The notes beneath the pieces are model-generated. The model saw nothing but the letters and a program-made list of their open reading frames with translations. It searched no databases and was not told the origin of the DNA. A DNA stretch of 28,706 bases from Phallusia fumigata (Eukaryota > Chordata > Ascidiacea > Phlebobranchia > Ascidiidae): assembly GCA_008931825.1 (NCBI GenBank), contig QXVZ01028384.1, positions 1 through 28,706 of the forward strand, given 5' to 3'. The position numbers were made by a program, and so were the translations under genes. Below are positions 8,488 to 19,991 of this stretch, piece by piece (position 1 is the first letter of the stretch; every line of letters begins with the position of its first letter).

Positions 8488-11136
8488 TCAATCCTGACGT
8501 TTCTGTCCGTTTTCTTTGGGTACTTCGGTTCGAGTGTAGTAAAAGGCACAGAGCAAGATAACAACAAATCGAACAACTCCGTTGAACATCAAACTGGTGC
8601 CCATTGAAGACCACGTGGTGGCGTTGTGGGGTCGTTGCCATGACGCCGACAAAACTGCGACTGCGTAAATGAAGAACTAAAGTTGAGAAATTGGACGCAA
8701 TGCAAAACATAAGATGGTCCTAAACAGCTTTCAACAGAATTGTGCCAAAAACAGCTTCTATAGGCTGCACTTTGTTTGTGACACAATGCGATTTTAACCA
8801 AAAAGTATTTGGTAGAAAAATCTACACACGATTCATTCTAAAGGATGGCTATTTTACCAGATAATGAGATTAAATTGAATTAACANGTTTGTGACACAAT
8901 GCGATTTTAACCAAAAAGTATTTGGTAGAAAAATCTACACACGATTCATTCTAAAGGATGGCTATTTTACCAGATAATGAGATTAAATTGAATTAACAGC
9001 CTGCTGGTAATAAAGCAGACATTGTTATTCGTCTTACCAATAGTTTCCAACAGCAAGTACATTCCCTGTACGATTAGAGACAACCTCACACATCTCCTAT
9101 TACCGCTGTTGACAGAAGTACACAGCAGAAAGAACACACCCAGTGAAAGCATGGCCACACCGTATAAACGCACAGGAAGCTCAACCATTACCTGCAACAA
9201 TCACAACTGCGTTAAAAGAAACTTTACAAGCAGGTCATATGGCAAAGAGCCCTACAATGATTAAGAATTTCAAAAGTAGTAAATCTCAAGTGTAACCAAT
9301 CTTGATGATGACAACAGCATTTGTCGAAACGTAAGAAATGTTTTACACAAAAGTACTGGTTTGTATCTTCTTATTAGGACTATATAAAACCGTGAATTGT
9401 TCACCAAATATTGACAAAATATTAATAAAAAATAGGTTACACTTACTAGAAGATTGTTTAAATCTTCAGCCACGTCGTGACTGTCTTCTCGAGAGGAAAT
9501 TTCTTGTTGACTTTGGTCCACATGCACCGTTAGACGGCGCACCAGAGACGTGGTGTCGAATTCACGGTGCGCACCAACGCATGAGGAGTGGAGGTAGAAG
9601 CGGTGTGGATTCCACAAGGTTATCTGAAACGGATTGTCAAATACACAGCGATTTTTCGACAACATATAGTTAGGTTTTGGGGTTACTTTTCGTTACTTTG
9701 TTGTGTCACAAGCCGACAAGGANACAAGGTTATCTGAAACGGATTGTCAAATACACAGCGATTTTTCGACAACATATAGTTAGGTTTTGGGGTTACTTTT
9801 CGTTACTTTGTTGTGTCACAAGCCGACAAGGATGGCAGTACGGCACGGTAAGCAGCAAACAACATCAAAAAGCACGGTACGGTGGTATGGTAATCCCTTC
9901 GCAATGAGATACGTACTGCCTTCCTTGCAGATGTATAAGCAGATATAGCCACAAACGGAGCTTGTCTCATTTTGATCAATGTCAAATCTTTGTAAATTTT
10001 AGGTGCCAAAGGGGAAAGTCGTATTTGAAAAACACTGTCATGTCATAGTAATACACTGATCAAAAAGCGTTTGAAGAACAAGTAAACTCATGAGACGAAA
10101 AATATCATTAGTTTTCAATTAACATGCAATAAAGCAGTATACTCGTTTGACCTAAGTGCATTAGGGCCTCAGAATACTGCTTACCAAGCCTACTAATGTA
10201 AAGTAGAGACATGTTGCCCACTGAAAAACCCGCAGTCCGACAGGGTAATGGTCTTCCGGTAAAGTCCACGGCTGCAGCTCGTTTTGACCCAAAAGTTGAC
10301 TAATCTGAAACACAAGATACATAAAAGGGTATCATGGTGCTTGATCGAAAATTAAACGAATGACTGTAATGGATTGGCATCAGCAGCTTAAACGAAATGT
10401 TATCATGACCGGACGTGCTTGGTTCATTAGACGATTGCGTAACCGAAATAGACATAAATGGAATTCTTGTAAAGGTCATCAGTGTGGCATTCGTTAACAA
10501 CATCCCAAATCTTGGCACAAACTGAATGTTGGCTGCCTCAACCGAAAGTCGTTTGTAAAACTTACAGACCCGGAAGTATTTCCAAATTTTTCATTGTGGA
10601 AAATGCCTATTATAGCTGTCGCAAAAATACTGTAGCTGTCGCGGAATAACTAACAGTTGCCCAATACACTGTGGAATACTATGATTAGGTTTTAATGAAA
10701 CAGTCTCATCTCTATGTGCGGTAGCTTTAATAAAATTTGCCCCTGACGAACAGACTCACTAAAATGTTTGGTCTAAATTCTAAATTCGGTCTAAATTCAC
10801 CACTTTGATTCTCGTCGGGGTGTTTGTTATGACTTGGCTTTGTTACGCGCGCACACAGAGGCACAATTTGTGTTGAAAAACATAGGTCTTTTTAGCTGAT
10901 GTGTCGTGTGCTTGGCTTCACGATTTATGCATGCGCTTGAAATTAATTCGATATGGACCTAATTCAAACCTTGCGGAACCCCTAAAGCTTAAACTTGGTA
11001 TGTTTGTCGGATTTGAGTATTGGTTTAATGCTCTCCTTACCTTAGATCGGGGGATGTTTCCATCTGCACATTCACCCACTCCCAGGACTTTTCTGCTCTT
11101 CAAACGACTTTGCGCACTCCGGGAAAAGCTTGCCAT
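8488..11136 (-). CDS. TP53I11: Tumor protein p53-inducible protein 11 homologue, complete
   Basis: Five exons: 11041-11136, 10185-10304, 9447-9623, 9038-9191 and 8488-8660, stop TGA at 8490-8488. They sum to 720 bp (239 residues). Phases are 0,0,0,1 and all junctions are GT-AG. The N-terminal RLKSRKVLGVG (about 11-21), ISQLLG (33-38), GLRVFQW (55-61), PVRLYG (137-142) and C-terminal RFVVILLCAFYY (213-224) line up in order with vertebrate TP53I11, a small four-pass membrane protein. Predicted segments: TM1 58-76, TM2 141-158, TM3 166-188, TM4 206-224. The start at 11136 has a good context (GCA ATG G). The TM1-TM2 loop (about 77-136) is some 40 residues longer than in the human protein as I remember it. 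The molecular function of the family is not well defined; the name reflects p53 induction in mammals. The acceptor of exon 3 is duplicated by the assembly artefact at 9614-9832, which can mislead gene prediction. Introns 2 and 4 each contain such an N. Confidence 0.9.
8774..8998. repeat. Assembly duplicate around N at 8886 (112 bp)
   Basis: 8774-8885 equals 8887-8998. It lies within intron 4 of the TP53I11 homologue. Confidence 0.9.
9614..9832. repeat. Assembly duplicate around N at 9723 (109 bp)
   Basis: 9614-9722 equals 9724-9832. The first copy contains the 5' edge and splice acceptor of TP53I11 exon 3. The second copy repeats 10 coding bases and the acceptor and should be collapsed. Confidence 0.9.
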
Positions 11137-11469
11137 TGCCACGATGTTGTAAGGGAAATTATAAACTTTAAACAATTTCAAACAAATCTTTCCTTACACC
11201 AACGCTGCTTAGACCTTTTGTCTGCGATGTAAAATGCTTTGTCACATTTTTTTATAACTTGCACAAATTTACGCTAAATTTGAGCTCAGTGAACTAGCGA
11301 ATGCTGAGGTTTCGAAAACAATTATGTTGTCAGACCCGATATGTTCTTTCCATAATATAGGTTTATTAAAATAAAAAAAATGCACCTGCCTTGCTAAAAA
11401 AGGATACACAGTCACCCATGACTTCGAAAATCAATAAATCAAATCAAGACGTGCGCGCACATAATTGAT

Positions 11470-11572
11470 CTTTATGTCTTAAAATATAACATGCAATACC
11501 AGGTAACAAATATCAGAGAANCTTTATGTCTTAAAATATAACATGCAATACCAGGTAACAAATATCAGAGAA
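11470..11572. repeat. Assembly duplicate around N at 11521 (51 bp)
   Basis: 11470-11520 equals 11522-11572, directly repeated across the single N. Confidence 0.9.
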
Positions 11573-12477
11573 CGGCACAAACCTGTCGTAATAACAAAAT
11601 ACCAAATCAAAGCCTAATTTAAAACGAATTGGTCTTTTGTCAGTAACTACAAAACAAGTACGCACTGTAATTCTAACTGCATACATGACGATTTTTTAAG
11701 ATTTAAACAATCTGAAATTCCCTTTGGTACATCGAATTGCTAGTTTCCATTTCTGCATTCCCAAAAACTCGCTCATGTATATCACATGCACTTGACAAGC
11801 CAACGGTTGGTCAACGGCAAAGGACGGTGAACAAGAACTAAATTTTCACGTCTAAAACATCAACGTTAAAGCTGAGCATTGTACACAAACGCAATGATCT
11901 ATCGGTTTCCGCTGCAGACGACATACGTCTATTAAAAAAATTATCTCTTCCCGTTTGTTATAGATGCCAGATGATCATTGAAACTCGCATTTGTTTGTTA
12001 AACTTATGTGTCATTGTTTAAACCCTAACAGGGCTAACATCGATGTACTTCAACTTGCCCACTTGATTTCATACCTGGCAGACTACAATGTACGATAAGC
12101 AATGCTAAATGTATCCTATATGAATGCCAGCCTTGGTTTCGGCAGTTACAAATTTAAAAGTTGCAAAAATATATGTTTACCTTTACTTGCACTAAACTCT
12201 CTGTCTTTATTGCTGTAAAATCATGTAAACTCGTCGCCCGACTGAGAAACAAATGCACACATTTTCAGCTCAATTTCAACCAACCGTCTCCAACTTAAGC
12301 TTGAACTTAATACATCCTCGTGGTGACACAATGCTGAACCGCGAAAATGCTAACGCAATGCAAATTCGGACGCGACAGCAGCTTTATTTGTCACTTGCCG
12401 ATCCACGCAATATCCTGCGAAGACGTAAAAATAAGTCGCGCGTTCAATGACGCGCCCTTTGTCTATCGCGTAAATCG

Positions 12478-12493
12478 CTTATGACGTCATAAG
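12478..12493. promoter_or_regulatory. CRE-like palindrome CTTATGACGTCATAAG
   Basis: This is a perfect 16-bp palindrome containing TGACGTCA, the full consensus for CREB/ATF bZIP dimers. It lies about 1.3 kb upstream of the TP53I11 start codon, in a locally CG-rich stretch. The overlapping 19-mer TAAATCGCTTATGACGTCA (12471-12489) recurs on the opposite strand at 24516-24534, so the site may be part of a dispersed repeat rather than a promoter element. Confidence 0.4.
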
Positions 12494-12870
12494 TGATGAC
12501 GACTTGCACGTGCGTTGTGCGCGAAATCCTTGCACCTGGTTATAGATAAAAATGTGCGTGTGGTTTGAAGTAGCAGAGATAGTTTTTGATCGGTAACAAG
12601 GTGGTGTTCCATGTGTAATAACTTAGCAATAGCGATGTATAGCAAGGACGTCAATCTCATTTAATACTGAGACTTATCCATCCACATAGATTTTACGCAG
12701 TCTACACAACTTTGCAAACATTTGAGCTTGCTATCAACAAAACCCACTCTGAAAACTCTCAAATCGAAACCATTGAATCGAAACAACCTCATGGCACCGA
12801 ACGAATTCATATTGTCACGTTTTAACATTCGTATCCTAATGTGTTGTGTTTCGCTCTTTAAGTGATATTC

Positions 12871-12945
12871 ACCCGAGGAAGACGATCGAAACGTCGCTAC
12901 GCAAAAAAAACATTGGCCAAAAAACCTTCATAAATTCAAGCGTAA
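12871..12945 (+). repeat. Dispersed retroelement-like fragment, copy 2
   Basis: CCCGAGGAAGACGATCGAAA is followed by CGTCGCTACGCAAAAAAAA and a segment aligned with 4427-4490. This is the second of two diverged copies in the window. The class is uncertain; a Penelope-like 3' end is one possibility. Confidence 0.4.
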
Positions 12946-12951
12946 CTTTTG

Positions 12952-13182
12952 AGGTAATCACTCTAAATTTGCCATTCTCTTTCCTAATATATAAGCAGAA
13001 CTGACATGTTGCTGGCCACAAAACGGGACGGGCGGGCCGGATAACGGGCTGCAGTTTGACACGCCANAGGTAATCACTCTAAATTTGCCATTCTCTTTCC
13101 TAATATATAAGCAGAACTGACATGTTGCTGGCCACAAAACGGGACGGGCGGGCCGGATAACGGGCTGCAGTTTGACACGCCA
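12952..13182. repeat. Assembly duplicate around N at 13067 (115 bp)
   Basis: 12952-13066 equals 13068-13182. Confidence 0.9.
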
Positions 13183-13561
13183 GGTGTTTTCAAGCTTTGC
13201 CGCGTTCGGCGGGGATCAATAACCTTGCTTGCTTTTGGCAGGTTAAGGCAGATTAATTTGACTGAAAACTTCAGTTTGGCTAAGTGAATCAAGATGACTA
13301 GAATAGGCCACTATGTAACGGGTATTCAAGTCAAAAAATCGAAACACTCTAAATCTGCACTGACGACAGATGTTTGTGTTTAAATTACTTTTATTCCAGA
13401 CTCGAGTGAAGTGAAATCATGTTTACAAATCACTTAAGTTCAAGATCACTGATAATGACAACAGAGATTGGTAAAACTTCTGCAACACAGTATATTTCTT
13501 ACATACAAACTATTCGACAGATTACGTATTTAAATAAAGTCTATATTCACACAAAAAAGTT

Positions 13562-13780
13562 CTAAATTAGGTGTAGTCAAACAGTCATAGTCATCGTTCA
13601 CCTAAACGCACTCTAAATGCTAATACGACTGTCCCGTTTCTGAAAATAAAACCGGGCTTAAATAGGGATGNCTAAATTAGGTGTAGTCAAACAGTCATAG
13701 TCATCGTTCACCTAAACGCACTCTAAATGCTAATACGACTGTCCCGTTTCTGAAAATAAAACCGGGCTTAAATAGGGATT
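13562..13780. repeat. Assembly duplicate around N at 13671 (about 109 bp)
   Basis: 13562-13670 equals 13672-13780, except the last base (G in the first copy, T in the second), which may be a poor-quality read end. Confidence 0.9.
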
Positions 13781-14298
13781 TCTAAATTTTGATCATCAGC
13801 TTATTAAATTAAAATCCCTTCACTGATCGATTTGTTACAGCGTCGTTGCTGCTGTAGGAACAATCGAAAATAGCTCCGGTAAAGAGTTTGTTTAGGGCCA
13901 TCTTAAAATATACACGCATAAATATCCACAAGGTAATTTGAGTAATTAAGTTATTTGTATGACACGTCACAGTGAAGTAAAAAAAAACTCTATGTGGCAT
14001 CGACTGTTTTAACTCTACGCCCACTACTAGTAGAAGGACAACTTTTAATAGTCACAAACTGGTTCAAGAGTAGCATTTAAACGTCAGAAGAAATAGAAAT
14101 ACGCAAATTCCGTTTTAATGCTATTTTGCAACCTCCGTATTGCCATTGAGGACCTGCATTGCTGTTTTACTTATTCCCTTTCAAGCCCCAGCACTAACAC
14201 ATCATGATTTTTTTTCTTTTGAAAGAATGATTTTACGGTCGATTTTAGGCGAGATATTTGGTTGTTTTTTGTTGACACCCCGTAACTCATTCGCCTCA

Positions 14299-14440
14299 AT
14301 GACTTAGTAAACGTTGTATTGACGTATTTTTCTGTTGTTTATTGAAATACGTAGACCCTCGTTTTCTTTAGTGGCTTAGAAAACCTCGTATTGACGTATT
14401 TTGCTGGTTCATTACGCAAAAGCGGTCATGGTCGTCTGTT
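14299..14440 (+). repeat. Diverged 72-bp tandem duplication
   Basis: The words GACTTAGTAAACGTTGTATT (14301) and GGCTTAGAAAACCTCGTATT (14373) are each followed by GACGTATTTT and a diverged remainder, a period of 72 bp. No coding sense. Confidence 0.5.
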
Positions 14441-16197
14441 CTTGCCTCGAAGATTTATAGGTAAGCGTTCGCTGTAGGTGATCCCGACATTTGGTATCAA
14501 CCCCTTAGGGTCGATAAAAAGGGCTTTGGTCGAAATGAACGTAACACGATGGGCAGACCTGTGCTCCGTGGGGAGTTCTAAGCGGATCTAAACCGAGTGA
14601 GCTATACCAAACCACAGCCTATCTGTCCCTAAAGAATTGATACAAAATGGATTGAATAGAAAGAAACTTGAAAAACTCAAAACTTCCGCCTTAATATCAA
14701 CGAAAACTGGCAGAAAACGGCAGGAGCGATGGCTTCAACTTGTGTCAGATTTTTGCAGTGGCAGTATTTTGTTTAACGGCGTTTTCAAGGCAATTGACCA
14801 TAGTGGCCAAACCTTAGTGAGAAAATCGCCTTTGACGGCTAATCAATAACAATAAAATTGTTTGTACACACAAGTTTCTGTCTTGCGTGAAACCGTTTCG
14901 TAAAACTTACACATGAATAGCAGCCTGAATGCCGTTGGCATACTAAAATCGACGAACATTTAGTATCGACATGCAATTACCTCAAGGTTAACCAAAGTTA
15001 CTCAGCGCTAGAGCCGCACTCGATAAAACCCAAAATCCGTATGGGAGCCACAATACGAGAAATTAGAAACTAGTTTATTTACCTAAACGTTAAAGAATAT
15101 GCAACAAACCTTAGTTCCGTGTAGTGACATTGTGCATACTCTAACAAAAACATATTTATGTGCATTTTATAGCACATTAATGTCAAAAACACTGGTACGA
15201 AAAACCGCATGCGGCTCGTGAAACTCGGTTTATTCACTCCTGGCATATACATTACTATTCATAACTGATATTTACCTTTTAAAAGTCGCACTTGCATATA
15301 CATGTCAACCGAATTAAGATAACCCCTAACAGACAGTTACATTCGTGCTGACCATATAAGTCCTAATGGCTTAAGCTTCTTAGCATGTGTACTGTAAAAT
15401 ACCATCACTGCTAATGACTGTCCATTTCACCAACGTCAGTAAACAATCAGCGCTTAACACAACGCAACAGTGCATGGCGGCCAAATTCTGCAAAACACTC
15501 CAACGCGATGTTGTAGTTGTTGTCAGAAAATTTTAGTCAGGCACTGACAAAAATTATCTCTCTTTCGCCTTGTATGGCTCTGTCAATCAGTATGTGGAGT
15601 GAAGTACTGAGCTCATCAATGTATGAAAGAAAGGCACTTTTGCATAGTACACATACCCCGACACAGCATCTTTTAACATTGAGAAAGGCAGTTTGCATTC
15701 TTTTGTTTGACGAAATTTCATCCCTGCAACTTACCCGGAATTGCCGCGCTGCTCAACAGTTTTTTTCTGCACCAATGCGCACCGTCTAACTAGACGAAAA
15801 CACTCCCTTGGCACATACATCGTAGTGTTATCCCAATTCACCAAACGAACCTATTTTTTATTGCAAATATATGTAATATGTCCACAAAATGTAAAACAAT
15901 CGTAATATGGACACATTGTTTAAACGCATTGTCAAAAATATTGAACACAATCTTGTATAGATACCAGTTTTACAGACCCGAGTTTTTGGAGTAAACAACG
16001 TCTGTCACGCTCCAGAAAACAAACAAATCATTTTATATCTTAAGATATACACAGAATACAGCGTGCCGAATCGTGCATCAACCTACCCTAAGGTTTGTAT
16101 TTTTTACGCTCCGTAACGATTTGAAATAGCCACAGCTGTGCTTATTGTGTCAACACATTTTCTTTCACCACGCGAAATATACTAAACTCAAATTACC

Positions 16198-16466
16198 TCA
16201 AACACATGATTAATTATTTCAACGAAACGAAACAACTAGACGCAAAACACGACACCGAAACAAAATTCAATGATGCAATTGGGCCCAGGCCTATACGTCA
16301 TCACAGTAATCTATAATTATTGCGTAAGACCNTCAAACACATGATTAATTATTTCAACGAAACGAAACAACTAGACGCAAAACACGACACCGAAACAAAA
16401 TTCAATGATGCAATTGGGCCCAGGCCTATACGTCATCACAGTAATCTATAATTATTGCGTAAGACC
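16198..16466. repeat. Assembly duplicate around N at 16332 (134 bp)
   Basis: 16198-16331 equals 16333-16466. Confidence 0.9.
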
Positions 16467-18170
16467 AGCACTGCTAATTACAACAGCAACATATTGTTGC
16501 GCACTGGCCTTCTTGTGCGCAACTGTGTATCACTTTAAAAGTAGCTAAAGCTAGCCCCGATAATTTAGACAGGAGGACCTAAACCATGTTTACAAGAAAG
16601 CTTTGTGCATTGAACCATATCGTTGGTTTTAGACATGAAATTCGCTTTAATAAACATCCATATAACTCCCTCATCTGTAGAGTTTGTTCCAAATTAGCGT
16701 TTAAAAACCGGTCTACAAATTTTGTTGCAGCTGACTCCACGAAGCTCGCCTGGCAACCCGCTTCAGATGTGACTTGTCACAAGTCAACTTTGGCTGTAGC
16801 AGCTTAGATCCAACCCAACAAGCCAACGCTAAATTGATTCAATAAGCATCGATCTTATTCACTTGTTTTGCAGAGAAATTATTCCCAAAAGCTGGCAGAA
16901 ATAAGAAATTCTTGACCCACAATGCTTAAGTTTTTGTGCACTTCTTGAGCTTTCAAACCATGTTTTTACGGTATCTCTAATCTTTTAAGCATTTACGACG
17001 TTTTAACGTGGCAAAAACGGTTTTATCTTTATGACTGTTTACGTCTCGCCAGAAAACTCAAATCATTTCGCTTTCTGTAAAAAACACGCCCCTGTAGTCG
17101 AAACCATTTCAATCTTCAACTCATTCACGCCCATTTCAACAGTACTTTACCCTGCACTTCATTTCTTACATAACCCTCAGACGACGCCCTCCACACAGCT
17201 TGGCACATCCCAAAATCTCCTGAACGCAAATCGCGCTCGTTAAACAAACTTAAGAGTCTGCGATATCGCCAGCTATAATGTGTTTACATACATGAGGCCG
17301 GGCTGGGAATTTAGGAAACCCTCGCTTCGTCCCTTGATACTGAGGTAGTCAAAAGCGAAATTCTCCTCAATCTGTGATTGAGCGTCTTTGACAACGTCAC
17401 ACAAAATATACTAAGCTCGAACGCAAAATTGTCATGTAATCAAACCATTATTTCAAGAAGTTGTCATTCAAGTAAAATAATGTCTTAGTAATGGTCGTAT
17501 TTCAACAGCGCAAATTGAAATTCAGCTTTATTTTAACAAAAAATACCTCGGTAGCTTTTTGTGCAATCATAAAATCCGAAAGTGGTTTTAAAACACAAAC
17601 ACTACATGTAGCTGTGTACCAACATTGTTCGGCACTATACCATAATTCTACACCTAACCACTTTCGGTTGTGTGAATCTTACTACACAAACAGCCAATAG
17701 CAATTGTCCACTACACAGTGTATTGCCCCGACGTTGCTTGCAACTTCCCTGTAGTTGACGTCACGGAGTAAATAGAGAAAGCGCGTTCTCAGTCGATAGC
17801 CCAGTAACTGTTTCGTGTTAGCCAAAGCACGATCTCTAGTATCTATATGTTACCCGTCCACTATGTTTAATGAAATGTGGTTTAACCCTGATTTACACGA
17901 ACAAGCTTCCGTCTATTGCTTCCGAAATGCGGTATTTTCTCTCCAAACAGTTTTTTTCATGCTGTCGAGTTTGTAGACGTCCATGTTTGTTACGCACAAA
18001 CCCAAAGTTGTCAATCGAGGTTTAAATTGCAAATAAACTAATCGAACGGACGCACCTGGTTTTAGCCAGGCCAAGCGACTGTACAGTGCTCACTAATTTT
18101 TTTAATTGCTTAAAATCATTAATAACGCTACCTACAAAATACAAAGGTGACATGACCGCAAACGGCCGTG
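16467..18170. other. Stretch without a confident gene
   Basis: Open frames of about 70 codons at 16586, 17031 and 17491 have no recognisable domain and no supporting splice-linked exon. TTGACGTCACGG near 17756 is a half-conserved CRE-like site. Nothing else stands out. Confidence 0.4.
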
Positions 18171-18173
18171 TAA

Positions 18174-18404
18174 AGGCTGATTCACACCAGATGCGTCTAC
18201 CGGTTGCGGTACGGTTTTTTGATCTCGCGGCAAGCAGCGGGACACTTACACAAGCCGCGACCAAAGTTTACCTTCAGACCCGGCCAAAGTGTTTTATGTT
18301 TGATAGATAGATTTTGGTCCCGGCTGGTGTAAGAGCACCGCTGCCTGTCGCGATATCAAAAAACCGTACCGCAACCGGTAGACGCATTTGGTGTGAATCA
18401 GCCT
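18174..18404. mobile_element. 231-bp inverted-repeat MITE, Harbinger-like
   Basis: Both ends begin AGGCTGATTCACACC read inward. The inverted repeat continues nearly unbroken for some 60 bp (GCGTCTACCGGTTGCGGTAC shared by both arms) and, more weakly, further to the centre, so the whole element can fold on itself. It is flanked by TAA at 18171-18173 and 18405-18407. A 3-bp TAA/TTA target duplication is typical of PIF/Harbinger transposons. It does not encode a transposase. Confidence 0.75.
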
Positions 18405-18715
18405 TAACAGGGCCTCCTCAGCTAGTTCCACCGACGCTTCCTCTCCATTCGAGTTTCTTTAAAAACGCCAAACTCACTTTCTTGTATAGGTCTTTATCAC
18501 ATAAAGCAAAATAACAATAGCATAGCTGTGGCGCCTATTATTTTTTCGCGCTCCATAACGTCTCAACAGCGATCAGCTATCTCCGGATTGGTGACTATAT
18601 TCAAGGGTACCATACTGCTAAGATATCTTTCCCCAAGTAAGATAAAGCCAACACCAATTAAAAATAGGTTTTAGGCATTTAGGAACATAAGATATCGACC
18701 TAAAGAGTAGCTTAC

Positions 18716-18801
18716 ATCAAAACAATAACTGCCAGAGAACTTGTGTGTAGTAAATACAACGTACTGCAAACGTTTCGACAATCGCTGTTGTCACCAGCAA
18801 T
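18716..18801 (+). repeat. Dispersed repeat, copy 1
   Basis: TAACTGCCAGAGAACTTGT and the following 55 bases align with 24418-24497 (shared words GCAAAC and CACAACCAGCAA or CACCAGCAA). The two are diverged copies of an unidentified dispersed repeat. Confidence 0.5.
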
Positions 18802-18901
18802 GTACAGGTTTCAGGCAAACTTTTACCTGCTAATTTGTGAACCAAAGTGCAAACTTTTATTCCTTCTACAGCAACCTTACGAAACANTGAAACTGCTCCT
18901 G

Positions 18902-18922
18902 ACTGCCTGCCTGCCTGCCTGT
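18902..18922. repeat. (TGCC)n microsatellite
   Basis: About five tandem TGCC units start 15 bp after the single N at 18887. This is the only N in the window without a flanking duplicate, and the repeat may be why the read overlap could not be resolved. Confidence 0.6.
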
Positions 18923-18940
18923 CGGCTTGTTTGCCTGCAG

Positions 18941-19080
18941 AGAGCTTACAACGAAGCCTTACGGAAGTTGTTGGCCGCTTTTACTTTGCCTCGTGGCTAG
19001 TGCTGCGTCGAGCGCCCCGGCCAAGCTTCGTGCGACAGGGCACGAACGCAACGCACGCCCTGGACATCGATTACAATTGA
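18941..19080 (+). CDS. Possible terminal exon, 46 codons, unrecognised
   Basis: After a good acceptor (TTTGCCTGCAG) a phase-1 frame runs to TGA at 19078-19080. It starts SLQRSLTEVVGRFYFASWLV and ends ATHALDIDYN. The stretch is GC-richer than its surroundings, and two other frames are also open for part of it. No upstream exon was found. It could be chance or part of a repeat. Confidence 0.2.
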
Positions 19081-19269
19081 TTGGAGGCATCCGTTCTAGG
19101 GGTTGTGTATTTCGACACACTTTCTCAGGTAAAAACAAAGACCACGCCCCAAAACTAAACAAGCGACTGAAAAATATTCCCAACCGTTTTTTTGTAGTGA
19201 CACATTTTATAGTAATGACTGATCCGTTTTCAGAACATTAACCAAACCTAAATTTCCAGTTTTTCGTAG

Positions 19270-19378
19270 AATTGAGTTGAGTTGAGTTTATTTCGCTTGG
19301 TGAAAGAAATTCGAACAAACTACATCTGTTGCTAAGCTACACGCTTTCGTCAAGGCTCTTTGAAAGATTCGTGGACTA
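19270..19378 (-). repeat. Retroelement-like 3' tail with CTCAA repeats
   Basis: Read on the minus strand the segment ends GCGAAATAAACTCAACTCAA followed by one more pentamer, a short pentameric tail like those that end many non-LTR elements. No coding part of such an element is visible next to it. Confidence 0.35.
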
Positions 19379-19504
19379 CTGGTATGTAAATGATCTTTAT
19401 GGCATTCAAATATATCTTACAGCTAAAAAAAACCCAATGCACACCTGAACATTACATAAAAGCAACCTTATCAATCTCAAGCCTTATCTCAACCGATTTT
19501 GCAG

Positions 19505-19991
19505 GACACGACCAGCAAGTGAACCCCGACCAAGAGCTGCTGTGCGTCTGTGCGCAGGGGAAACGTCCATAGGAAACATACGAGTATATGTTTCCTCTTT
19601 CCAGCAACAATCGCTGGTTTCCAGGCCCAATCAAACTTATCTGCGTACCGACAGCTTGCCAATCTCCTTTTCCTGTGGTGTTTTGGGAGAACTTTCAGTC
19701 AATGACAATGGTTATATGCGCCAGTTTAATGTCACCAGCTTTAAAAATAATGTTGTATNACCAAGAGCTGCTGTGCGTCTGTGCGCAGGGGAAACGTCCA
19801 TAGGAAACATACGAGTATATGTTTCCTCTTTCCAGCAACAATCGCTGGTTTCCAGGCCCAATCAAACTTATCTGCGTACCGACAGCTTGCCAATCTCCTT
19901 TTCCTGTGGTGTTTTGGGAGAACTTTCAGTCAATGACAATGGTTATATGCGCCAGTTTAATGTCACCAGCTTTAAAAATAATGTTGTATAA
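19505..19991 (+). CDS. Possible exon, unrecognised, interrupted by assembly duplicate
   Basis: A strong acceptor (CTCAACCGATTTTGCAG) opens a phase-2 frame that runs about 84 codons to TAA (19989-19991 in the second copy). It includes RVYVSSFQQQSLVSRP and GVLGELSVNDNGYM. A frame ending at a GTATGT donor near 19381 would join in phase, but it falls in a repeat-like segment. The apparent 149-codon frame is an artefact of the duplicate across N at 19759. Confidence 0.25.
19529..19989. repeat. Assembly duplicate around N at 19759 (230 bp)
   Basis: 19529-19758 equals 19760-19989. This is the longest of the set. Confidence 0.9.

Larger units (their letters stand above)
11137..16197. other. Long region upstream of TP53I11 without a confident gene
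   Basis: Only short open frames occur, none with convincing splice-linked continuation. Visible content: three assembly duplicates (N at 11521, 13067, 13671), a CRE-like palindrome at 12478-12493 in a CG-richer stretch (about 12420-12600), a retroelement-like fragment near 12870-12945, and a 72-bp tandem duplication at 14299-14440. Any 5' leader and promoter of the TP53I11 homologue should lie at the low end, but I see no clear TATA box. Confidence 0.5.

Noticed and set aside
9338..9673. 111-codon plus-strand frame with a signal-peptide-like start
   Set aside because: It is antisense to exon 3 of the TP53I11 homologue, whose splice sites and homology are much stronger, and it runs into the assembly duplicate.
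14460..14620. tRNA-derived SINE or tRNA-like sequence (TATAGCTCACTCGG on the minus strand)
   Set aside because: A box-A-like string is present, but no convincing box B or cloverleaf could be drawn.
19542..19991. 149-codon frame made of two identical halves
   Set aside because: The repeat is the duplicated contig end around N 19759, not a protein repeat.
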